This document shows positions 21,218-31,700 of a DNA stretch of 45,464 nucleotides, in pieces (positions within the stretch are counted from its first letter, which is position 1; every line of letters begins with the position of its first letter). A model generated the notes under the pieces. That model saw nothing but the letters and a program-made list of their open reading frames with translations, did no database searches and was not told the DNA's origin. The position numbers and the translations under genes were made by a program. The stretch is from positions 1 through 45,464 of the forward strand of contig BBXU01000850.1 in the NCBI GenBank assembly GCA_001598975.1, written 5' to 3'. Source of the stretch: Parachlorella kessleri (taxonomy: Eukaryota > Chlorophyta > Trebouxiophyceae > Chlorellales > Chlorellaceae).

Positions 21218-23594
21218 ATGGCAGGGGACGATCCGCACGATGGCGAGGCAACCACAGAGAATTGGCGAGACTCGGATACCCATCTTGTGGTCCAACAGCC
21301 TGAGGGCTACTTCTGCACCCTGAGCATGCTGGCCAGGGTGCCTCTGCCACCATCCAAAGTCTTCCAGATTCTGACGGACCCAGACAACGCCCGCATCTTC
21401 CAGGCCATCAAGGTGGGTGGTGAACACACCTAAAGTGTTCGTGCTTGGCGGCTCAATGGGACTTGGCAGACTTGGGGCCTGCCTGTGACTGGGTTCCAAG
21501 GCGCCCGCCACAGCCGGCTGCCCTGCTTGGTTGGTAGCACTTTCGCTCGCTAGCAAGTCTTGGAGACTAGAACGGCCTCAGGAGGCCAACAGTGGGGCTG
21601 GAAACAGACCATACCCGCCTCTTGCTCGGACAGGCTAACCTAAGCCGGCGTGTGGTGTGGAATGACGGCAACGGCAAGCAGCTGGTGGAGGTGGAGCAAG
21701 AGTGCCGCTGGCGGTTCCTCATTTTTCGAGGCACCTTTGTGAACAAGATGTTGGTGGAGGAGGACAAAAACAACCACTCGGTGGGTCAGGGCAGCCCTAG
21801 TGCGCAACCTACCTCCGGGTGTAGTGCTTTTTTGTTAACCTTAGGTTGCACAATAGGGCTGAACAAGAGCGGAGGGCCGCTGAGCGTTGAAGGCGGGTAG
21901 CTTGCTGCTGATTGTGCGGCGAAGTGCAGGCCTGTTGTGGCAAGCCCCGCTGTCACTACTGTTGGACCGTGTGGGAGGTGCAATGTTTACTCTTTGCTTG
22001 AGGGCCTGCCCACTAACCACTGACTCGCACTTGCTGTGTGGGTGCTGTTGGCTGCAGATCTGCGTGAGGCTGGCCCAGCCAGGCTTCATGCGGCGGTTCC
22101 AGGTATGCCTGCTGACACTGTCCTGCTGCCAACCACATGTGCCATAGTGAGGCTGCTGGGCCCCCCATGCTGCTTCCTTAGCATATGCTCGTCTCTCTAA
22201 CAGTGCACCTAGCTTGACTGTGGAGCCTGGTTCTTGCAGGGCAAATGGGTAATCAAGCCCTTTAACCAGGACAGTATAGATCACCTGGTCAACCACAAGC
22301 AGCAGGCGCAGCAGCACCATGGGCTGCTCCCCAGCCTGCATGATCTGCAGGTGGGCACTGGCTCCATTGTTATTAGCATGGGTGGCTGGTAGTGCGAACA
22401 GGGTGTGAGAGTTGAACTGTACGTACAGATACTGGCTCCATTGTTAGCCGTTTCATTTGTTGGCTTGTTACTTGTTTCGTAGCGTCCGTCGATGTTCTAC
22501 CTGTTTCGAGGCTGAGTAGTGAAGGGTTTTTGCACGTTTCAACCGCGTTTGAGGGCAAGCGCATGGTGCTGCAGTACTTACCCCTGATAACTTTGTCACA
22601 TCATGCCGCGGGGCTCAACATCTACACCCTGTGGACCCCGAGCGCTGGCTGGTACCCTGTTATGTACCTGTATGTGCTCTGACCAAGCACAGGGCACCAC
22701 CATGCTGCAGAGCCGCATAGCTCCCAGGGAGGCGCAGACTTCCTTAGTGCAGCTAGAGCACTCCATCCTGCCGTCCTTCGTGCCGCCTCCCCCCACAGAC
22801 AGGCTCCTCAAGCGCATCGCGGGGAAGCAGGTAGGACCTCCCAGGCGGCCCCAAGGGCTGGCGTGCTCTGGCTGTGTAGGGCTGGTTGTATCCACGGGGC
22901 TGTAACTCTTGGGTGTGATGTGGGTTACAGTCAGATCCAATTACTCTGTTTGCTTGCATTGGCCAGCAAAGGCAGGCATGGCCTTGCCTGCGAACCCTGC
23001 CGTTCTTGTTGCTGTGCTCGGTGTGTTGCAGCCGGGGCAGCTGCGGAATAGTTCATCGCGCCGTGTCACGCCACCCAGGCCCTGTGCGCAGGGAGCTTTT
23101 GCTGCAGGGGGGACTAGCCATGCCTATCTTTGTTATTTGGGCTGGACAGTGCCAGCTGCACAGTTGATTGGGCTGGCATGGCGGGACTGGGGGGAAGGTG
23201 TGGGTGCTGGGCAGATCGCGTGCCTGGCTTGGTTGCATTGGGTGAGCTTGCGCCCTTTTCCCTGAATCTTGTTGGCGTGCGAGCAGCACTCCGGTCGGCC
23301 ATGGTATTAGTATGGGTGGCAGGTAGTGCGAAACAGGGAGTAGAGCTGGGCTGGACTGGACGTAACTGACAGGGCTGGATGCAGAATGAGCCTGAGTCTT
23401 GCCTGAGTTCTGAGCCAAGCTGTGCATGGTGTCTGCAGCTGATCGTGATAATGAACGACTTGCGAAAGGAGGCAGACCGCTTGAACCAGGGCAAGCTGGC
23501 AGGGAGGCTGGAAGAGGTTGACGGAGGCAGCGAGGAAACTGGGGCTGGGGAGAAGGATCTACAAGCGCTGGATGCGCACGTCAGGAAGCTTTAG
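21218..23594 (+). CDS. START/SRPBCC-type lipid-binding-fold protein, plant DUF220-like
   Basis: Six exons, all phase 0: 21218-21412 (ATG), 21634-21780, 22058-22102, 22240-22350, 22711-22830 and 23439-23594 (TAG), giving 257 residues. The N-terminal LARVPLPPSKVFQILTDPDN is the opening of a SRPBCC (Bet v1/START/Coq10-like) fold. Then come VVWNDGNGKQLVEVEQECRW, RFLIFRGTFVNKMLVEEDKN and QPGFMRRFQGKWVIKPF, which match the strand order of plant DUF220 proteins (the FM-x-RF-x-G-x-W-x-I-x-P motif is notable). A helix with LEHSILPSFVPPPPTDRLLK follows, and the C-terminus is charged. There is no signal or transit peptide, so it is probably cytosolic. Ligand and role are unknown. Introns 4 and 5 hold dispersed repeat R1. 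A small extra exon between 22830 and 23439 cannot be excluded. Confidence 0.8.
22357..22446. repeat. Dispersed repeat R1, copy A, with flanking 16-bp direct repeats
   Basis: ACTGGCTCCATTGTTA occurs at 22357-22372 and again at 22431-22446. Between them lies a 58-bp R1 segment beginning TTAGCATGGGTGGCTGG. The direct repeats look like a target-site duplication, although a local tandem duplication would give the same picture. It lies in intron 4 of the START-domain gene. Confidence 0.75.
23305..23417. repeat. Dispersed repeat R1, copy B
   Basis: It begins TTAGTATGGGTGGCAGG, continues with TAGTGCGAAACAGGGAG and ends with GGGCTGGATGCAGAATGAG and CCTGAGTCTTGCC. It shares these blocks with copies at 37751-37836 and 39628-39733. 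It lies in intron 5 of the START-domain gene, just before exon 6. Confidence 0.8.
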
Positions 23595-24030
23595 AGCTGT
23601 CACTGCAAGCATGGGTTATGGAGGGTGCAAGGGCTCAATAGTAAAGTCACCGTCGCAAGGTTGGCCCCTGTGTTGGGGAAGGTGGGCAGGAATGTGTAGA
23701 TATCTGGCTCTACCGCTGCTTGTTGCTGTATAAATAGGCGGTGAGGGCGTTTCATGTTGCAGGGTTGTGCATGCAATGCAGAACTGGACAATTTCTTTTG
23801 ATTTCATTCCTTTATCCTGATTGCCAGTTGACTTCTTTGTTAACACATGTTACCCCAACGAGGAAGTATGCCGTTCATGTCAGGTTGGCACAATTTCTAG
23901 CGGAGAAGTGGAGTAAGCAATATCAGCCCTTCCGAATGAAGGCTCACGCAGTGTCTTCTTTGTGAGGCCAATGTGAATGTGGGGAAGAAGTACATGAAAG
24001 GGACCCCGATTGCCAAGCAAGTCATGCTGG
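23595..24030. other. Convergent intergenic region, START-gene and LOLITA 3' flanks
   Basis: 436 bp, AT-richer than its surroundings. No gene, hairpin or clear TGTAA signal on either strand that I can support. Confidence 0.45.
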
Positions 24031-25390
24031 TTATGAAGCCGAGCCTGGTGCTGCGCTAAACAGCCGAGTCAGCACCTTAGAGGAGGGTGCGGTCCCACCA
24101 TCTGTGGGTAACTGCAGACAAATACAGCCAGACGCGCAGATGTCATCAATCGTAAAAAACTGCTCCAGGTAGGAAACGGATATGGAGAGGGCAAGTCACA
24201 CTATTATAAGGCAGCTTGCGTCCAGCCCTGTCAGTGCAGTCCAATCCCCACCTCCCCGCTGTTCTCACCTCCTCCCATTGACAAGGTCAGAGGAGGAACA
24301 TACCGGTTCGATAATAGAAAATCAAGCGCAGCGCACCGGCTGATGTATGTTGGTTAGACTTACCCGCAGCGCAATAGCCTTCTGTATTGACTGCGAGTCC
24401 GTGAGGTCCACAAGCCCCTGCAGCAACAATGACACACCCATGTGGCTTCTAAAGGCTGCTTAAGTCCTATCCCGGCTTGCACACGTTCCATCTTCTCTTA
24501 GGAGTGTAGTGAAAGCCCAGCTGGAGCATGAATAGTGCAAGGCTCAGCTTGTGCCATGCACAACAGAAATCTACCAGCATGCTGGCCATTCTTCTCACCT
24601 CCTTACACAGCTCATCAACCACCAGCGCTGTCTGCCCAAAGTTTTGCAGCAGCACCGTGTCTGTCAGGGTGGACCTGAAGATGTCCTTGTAGGCAACGAT
24701 CAACAGCCGCAGCAGCTCCCCCACTGCAGGGCGATGGGCTTGAGATAGATGCATACGACAAAGGAGGGCAGACGGCAGCAAGGCGGACGGCCAGCTTGGC
24801 AATTATCAGAAGTAGGAGAGGGGAAATGGGGTGGCCTTTGAGGTGAAAGGCTAGTGAAATTGGCGAAGGCACATGGAAAGGGACAAGCGTAATAACAGAT
24901 GGCTTTGCACCTGTCCCGTGTATACAGCGGCTTTCATCACCAAACCTTCCAGCCAAAGCGCCACCAAGAACACAACCTAACCGCGGCATAACTAGGCTGC
25001 AAACCCCGGCGGTGGTGGCAAGCAGGCACAGCGCTTACATGCCAGCTCGTTGTATTCTCCAGTGCCCAATGCAAAAAACAGCACGTCTCCTTCTCGCATC
25101 ATTACTATCTTGCCGTTCCTGCACATCGCACAATATGTGTGTCAGGACCCTTTAAAACCCGCAATATCAGGACCTTACACTGCTTGAAGCGCTGGGTGGA
25201 CGAACGCTGTCTGCACTTACTTGTAGCGTCCAACCGCCTCTATTGCCCCACGCCCCTCACTTGCAACCTGGTCAAAGGCGCTGCGTATCTCTGCCTTCTC
25301 AGGCTCGCTGAAGTTATCATAAAACCGCTCAAACACCACCTGCCTAGCACTGCTGGCGATAAGAAGGGCGTATACCCGGCCCGATGCCAT
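24031..25390 (-). CDS. LOLITA: Longin/sigma-like small subunit of the TPLATE (TSET) complex, LOLITA/TSPOON-like
   Basis: Five exons on the minus strand: 25390-25221 (ATG), 25118-25039, 24723-24599, 24417-24364 and 24111-24031 (TAA). Phases match, giving 169 residues. The protein opens MASGRVYALLIASSARQVVF, with the FERFYD block typical of longin folds. Then come MREGDVLFFALGTGEYNELA and LGELLRLLIVAYKDIF. This EYDELAL followed by KD pattern is what I recall for Arabidopsis LOLITA, and not for AP sigma or COPI zeta, whose central motifs differ. It continues with NFGQTALVVDELCKEGLVDL and QSIQKAIALR, matching the LDEI-x(n)-GLLE-x-TD end of the family. The complex is an ancient AP-like adaptor in endocytosis at the plasma membrane. 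The last exon adds about 25 residues without known counterpart. Another longin protein is the main alternative. Confidence 0.72.
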
Positions 25391-25789
25391 ACCCTGATAG
25401 CGACTATGCTGAGTGAGTCACTTAAACGTTCAAGCAGCGCTAAGGCTAGACAAGAGGATCAAGGCCTTGATCACAGGTGGTTGGGCAGACTAGCAGAGGT
25501 TCACCGTCAGTAGATAGCGTAACTGCAACACTTTCCGTCTGGCAGAGTGGCGTCGCAGAGGCGCGTCTAGACGTAGAGGGAAAACAAGGGAAGGGTATCG
25601 GGGTATCTGCTGATACTCCATAATAAGAGCTTCACACACACATGCACACACACAAAAGCCCAGCTAACGCTATCAAACTGCTAACTCCTGGTCGCAAGGT
25701 GACCGATGCCAAGCTGAGCGCCTAAAGCCTGATCAGCGCTCCATGCCATTTCCCTTCCTAGTCGTGTCGCCACCTGCTGTCTGAACGCT
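25391..25789. promoter_or_regulatory. Divergent upstream region of LOLITA and the WD40 gene
   Basis: 399 bp between two outward-facing ATGs. An AT-rich CCATAATAAGAG lies near 25618, about 170 bp before the WD40 ATG, followed by a short CA tract. Neither is a firm promoter call. Confidence 0.35.
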
Positions 25790-28700
25790 ATGGCCAAGCC
25801 TGTCCTTCAACTTTCCTCCGCCTATGGTGCCCAATTGGGCGCCTCCGGTAGCCTAGCAGCCGCTGGCCAAGAGAAATTGCTCCTGGCAGCAGGCAGCGGA
25901 GTTTTGTCACTGATTAACGTGGCCTCTGGTGAGACCCAGGCCATCAGCCTCCCTGCCAATGGCAAGCCCGTCGGCTGCACAGCATATAGCGTGGCAGCAG
26001 GCGCTGTGGCTGTGGGGGAAGTGGGGTTCAAACCGGTCGTGATGGTCCGCTTCGACAACCAGCCTCCACAGGAGCCAGGCATTGCCCTGCGCGGCCACAA
26101 CTTTGGCATCGCTGCGTTGGCCTGGAGCTCGTCAGGTGGGTGGTTGGACCGCATTTGGCTCAGTGGTTAGTCTGGCTATGCACGGGAACAGGCAGCTTCA
26201 ACAGCAGCACGACTCCTGCATAGCCCACTAGCAATAGAGGGTTCTGGCGGCAGCATGAGTCTGCCAAAGCCGTGCACTTGTACCTGCAGGCACGCTACTG
26301 GCAAGCACTGGTGTTGAAAAGGACCGACAGCTGCTGCTATGGAACCCAGTGTCAGGGGCACAGCTGGGACGTGTTAGGCTGCAGGAGGACTACCACTGCC
26401 TGGAGTTTCTGGATGACAAGACATTGTGTGCTATCAATAACGACACTCTTTCGGTAAGCTGGGATTTGTTCCCTACTGCTTGGTGACGGGCCCGCAAACA
26501 ACATGAACGGCATGCATTTTATCATCGCCATATCAGGCATGCACAACCTAGCAACTATGGCACCGCACGCTCAAAGTATTAATACCTTGTCCCATATGCC
26601 TGGCTACCGCCGCACAGGTGTGGGTCCTGGATAAGACTGTTAGTGTCGGCAACAACACCAAGTACAAGCTCACTCTGTCCAAGAGCTATGTTCTAGACTT
26701 GCCAACAAGCTCTGGCGGCAGCAGCAGCTGCAAGAAGGGCGAGCCGCACATGCTGTGCCTGACGGCTATGACAACACCTATCGGCGGTACAGCTGGCCGG
26801 CGCCTGTGGGCGGCGCTGGATACTGGCCTGGTTTTGCTTCTCCGCACGAATGGCAAGCCCGAGAAGGTGTTGGACCTGAGCAAGGTGAGCAGAATCAACT
26901 TACTCTACTCGGTGATGTCGATTCTGACGGCGGAGCAGCATGTATATGGCAGGCATGCAGGTGGGTGATCCGCCGGGAAGACAAATGCAACCGATTTTGA
27001 CTATTTACATAAGATGTGCCGGCTGGGTATATATTGTGGCGAGGTTAATCGCAGCAAGCAGCTCTTTGTGGTGTGGCATGCTGCACATCGCATTGTTTTC
27101 ATACCAGCATAGTACAGCCTACTAATAGTTGAACAGCTGCGGCATTTATGCCTCCAGTGCATGTGCTCCTGCAGGCTGGCCGGCTAAATGATGTGGCTGC
27201 CTCTGCTAGCCACCTAGCCTGTGCCTTTGCTGGCGGCAACCTCAAGGTGTACAGCGCTGCCTCTTTGGAGGAGGTAGCCTCTCTTAGCTGCCCAGGCGTG
27301 ACTGAACAGCCTGCCCTGCGCCCTACACTGGTCAGCTGCGCCTTCAGCGGTGACGGCACCCGGCTGTCCGCACTCTTCTCAAGTGGCCAGCTGTGTTCAT
27401 GGGACTGCAGCAACATGGCAGAGGTGAGCTTGACGCCAGGCCTTGGTCTGCGGCGTGATCGCCATATGGGCATTGCAGAGGTACACCTCAAAGTCAAAAG
27501 AACTCATATGGGTGATGCGTGCAACACCTTTTGATGTGTGTTGATGGCATGGTAAGCATGTGCACCAACCTTTGATGGCAGTAATGCGCCATCCTGTTCC
27601 GTGGTTTGCAGCCCGCTCTGGACTACACCTGCGACTTCCATGCCAGCCCCGTCACTGATGCTCTGCTCATCCAAAACAGCAGCCAGTGCTTTGTGGCCAG
27701 CTGCAGCCAGGATGGCAAGGTGCAGCTGCAGCAGCTGCTGGCGAGTGACGGCCAGTTGGTGGCGCCCCCAGCCACTGTTGACCTGCGGCAGCAGGCGCAG
27801 CTGCGAGGTGTTCGGCTCACCAGCTTGGCAGCCTGCCCCGTGGGCTCCCTGCTGGCAGCAGGTGCACTATCGCTTGCTGGCGTCCCATTGTATGTAGGGG
27901 GCAGCGAGTACTGCCAACGGGCATGCCCTTGTTCAGCTGTAACATGCCTGTACAGTCTTCTGGTGCTGTGTGTGATATGATGCGTTGACAGGTGGACTCT
28001 GCCGTGCATGTGATGGGACCATGCTGACATTACCCAGCTTATTATCTATCGTCTTGCCTCCAACTGCAGGTGACACGCTAGGCAGCGTCCACCTCTTTGC
28101 CATCTTTGGCACCTCTCCCAGCTACTTCCGCTCCCTGGCTGTCCACAATTCAGAGCTCACTGCTCTCTCATTTGCGCCGCCCATTACCAGCAGCCCGCAG
28201 AGCTGCCAGCTACTCGCCGTTGGGGCCAAGTCAGGCGCCCTCTCAGTCTTGGACAGCATGCATGGCTATGCCGTTGTAGCTCAGCTGGTGCAGCATGGCT
28301 CCCCAGTGGTTGCTACCAAATGGGTGCAGAGCGGCAGCGCCCAGTCTGGCAGCCCACAGCGGCTACAGCTGCTGGCTGCCACCAGGGATGGCAGCATCAC
28401 AGCGTATGCTCTGCCACTGTCTTCTGAGGGTGGCATTGCCTTGGTGGCCCTGACTAGCTACCACCCTGCTACCCCCAAGGGGCCGCTGGTCAGCCTGCAC
28501 ACTGCTGTGCTGGGCCAGGCAGCTGCGGTGGGGAGCCGGGACGGCGGCATGGCCATCTTTGATGCCCTTAGTGGTGAAACCTTGGTGGACGTGCCCACCG
28601 ACAAGAATGGGGGTAAGTAGTTACGGAACTTGGGTCCTCCAAATTGTCCGGCTGTGGCATTGGACGTCCATTGCAGTCGGCAATGCCCATAAGCTTGCTC

Positions 28701-31700
28701 CTGTGCGGTGCAATATGTGTGCAACATGGAATTGCAGGCGCACGGATTGTTCTAACTATTGTGTGGGTGGATCTGTCTTGCAGGAGAGATCACTGCCATG
28801 ACTCTGGATGAGGGCATCTGCATCGCCGTCACTGTGAACAATAGGAATATGCTGCAGGTGGGTCAAGGTTGTGATTAGGGAGGGCAGAATTCCCTTGCAA
28901 TGGTCTGGTCTGGTAATCCAGTCTTCTATGCCCTTCCGTGCTGAGCATGAGTGCGCGCAGGGTACTGAAATGGAATAGGTATGATGCCAGGTGGCCATTG
29001 CATCAACACGCATGTATTGGTTCCTTCGGGCCTTCTGTGCACTCTCCTGCGTCTGGTATCACGAGTGCCACCTCGCTGTCGTATGCAGATCCTTGATCGT
29101 GAGACTGGCCATGTGCTGGCTCGCTCCAAGGCACACCTGTCCGGCACAGTAGTGGCCCGCGTGCTGCTCACGCCTGACTCAGCTCATGTCGTCACCGTTG
29201 GGGAGGACGCCTGCATTAGGGTGTGGGGCGTGCCACCAGCCGTCAAGCTGAAGTGCCTAGCTGAGCAGGAGGTGAGCTTGGCTGACATGAGCGCTGAGAG
29301 TCTGCATGGCTGCTATACCCGCCAGCAGTTGGAGCACCTGCAGCTCGCTTCTGGTCATTGTGCCACTGCTCGACAGCATACTCCTGCTTTTGATGGGACA
29401 CCACTGGGATCAAGCATGTCGGCACCATGGGATGGTGCGGAGGCTCCCTGCTCCCTTGCTACGCTTGCTTGCAGTAAGCCGCGCCTGTTCTTCAAAGCGC
29501 TGTACACAACCACACTGGTAACAGTTGTTGAACCCCGAGTGTTGTTTTCGCTGACCTGCAGCGGCTGCGGCAAGTGCTCCAGCCCATGTCTGAGGCCAAG
29601 ACCAGCGCCACCAGCGAGCTGTCTGAGCTTCACCCACAGAACCTGTTTGACCAGCACTTTGAGGCGCTGAGCCCAGTGCCGAGCGGGCCTGTGGGCCTCC
29701 CAGCCGCCACTGGCAGGGAGGGCGGGGTGGTTGCCGCCGGAGGGCCGGTAGGAGTGATAGAGGCGGAGGAGGCTTGCACCCCAGCTAGCGGTGGTAGCAG
29801 CACAATAGCTTGCAGCAGCGAGGCCGAGGAGATATCAGCAGGAGTGGATTATGTACCAGCGCATGAGCAGCAGCTGCAAGGGATTATGTCTGAGGTGAGC
29901 CCTGCGGAGATGCATCCATTGGCTGTCCGGCCCACCCTGAAGCAGTGGTCAGCTGATTGATGGTCATGGTGAACTTACAGCACAGCACATGCTCTATCCT
30001 GGTAGCACAAGGTCCCGGTCAGCATCATTGCCAGCAGGTGCTCACATTTCCCGAAATGATCAAGGGCTCCGTCACTCAAAACGATGAGAGTCAGCCGGAA
30101 CACCTTTGAACTATAGTCTGGCACTGCCCTTGCTTAAGGTGCGCTTGTACTGTGGGCAATTTGCAGGTGGGTGATGATGCAGCGCCATCTCCTAGCAGGC
30201 ATCAAGGCATCGCGCAAGGCCTGCAGCACCAGCTGGGACAGCTAGAGGCGCAGCTGTTGGCGTTGAAGGCTAGCCCTCGGCGCCGGCCGTCCGCAGAAGA
30301 GCGCATGGTGAGGTGCTTAATCAGAAATATACTACTCAAACACGTTAATGCTCATGGTCGGCACTGGATCTTGACCAAAAGTCCAGGGCATCTGCAGCAC
30401 CTGGGATTGCTGCAATGCTTACTGCGAAAACTACTGGAGTATATGCAGCCTCCAGTGCTGTGTGGCATGAGCAGCTGGCACTTAAGAGTGTGACCAAAGA
30501 TAAGTTTGAGGGTGCGGTCATGGCCCGTCATTGTGTTTGGTGCCCTGCAGGCTGCCTATGGGAAGAAGGAAGCTCAGCAGACCCCACCGCTGCCAGCCCA
30601 GCCGCCATCACCAGTCACGGCGCCGCCATCGTTGTCTGCTTACCTCCGCTCGAGCAGTTTGAGAAGCTTAGCCGCCGGGATCTCAAGCCACACAGGGACT
30701 GCCGGTGGTGAGGGTGCCTCTTCTGCGGCAGTGCGGCTGGCGCGCCGCCGATCCTCCATCAAGCGTGAGCCCTGGCAGTCCCCTCGTGAAGGTGCCGGCC
30801 TGTGGGTCCCCTTGGACAGCGAGGAGGATGCTATTGCCGCTGCAGAAGCCCAGCGTTGCAGCGCTCTCGTGCACTGCAGCGAGGGCTCAGAGGTGGAGCA
30901 GCCGCAGCAGAAAGAAGAGCAAGTGCAGGTGACTGGCGGCCATCCGGTGGCAGCAGCAGATGGCCAGCCCTCTTTTGCATCAGGAGGGCGCAGTGGAGCC
31001 TCCGAGCAGCCTGCGGCCATGGCTTCTTCACCGGACCCCAGCGGTACCAGGGCCACTGCAGCAGGTGCCTGCCCTGAGTCGGTGGGCTCAGTGTCTGTTG
31101 TGCATAGGAGGAAGAGGCCCTGCTGGGCTGCCCCATCGCGGGCTGCAGCCGATGCTGTCCCCAGGCGGCCCTTGTCTTCTCTGGAAGCCAGAGTGCAGGG
31201 TAAGTCCCCGCTGTATGTGGCACAGGTGCAGGATGCCTGGGGCAGTGGGGATTGTGGTGCGATTTGTATACTTGCCTGCTGCAGTAGGCTGTCCTGCATT
31301 TACCTTTCCATGTCAGCATCCTACTCTTTTTTGGCCTTTCTCCTTGCATGGGCATTGAAGCAAGCGCAGAACTCACTGTCATCGCTGCCCTGTCAGCGCC
31401 TTTTTAGTCCTCCTGCCACCACAACAAAACATGTCTTATACCTCACACAGCGTTTGCTTGCCTGCTGCAGCCGATGCCCAGCCCCTTCCAGCTGCCCGCC
31501 CCAACAGCGCCCCGGGAATTGAGAGGTCCCCCAGTTCCAACGAGGACTTCACCATTTGGTCTGATCCCTCCACACCGGGTGCCAGGCCGGGCTCCCAGCC
31601 CACAGAGATGTCATCTGTTTCTGTGGCTTTTGGTGCGCAGCAGGCTGCTGTGGAGGGCATGCAGGGCAATGCTGCCGGCCCATGCAGCACTGGCAGCCAG

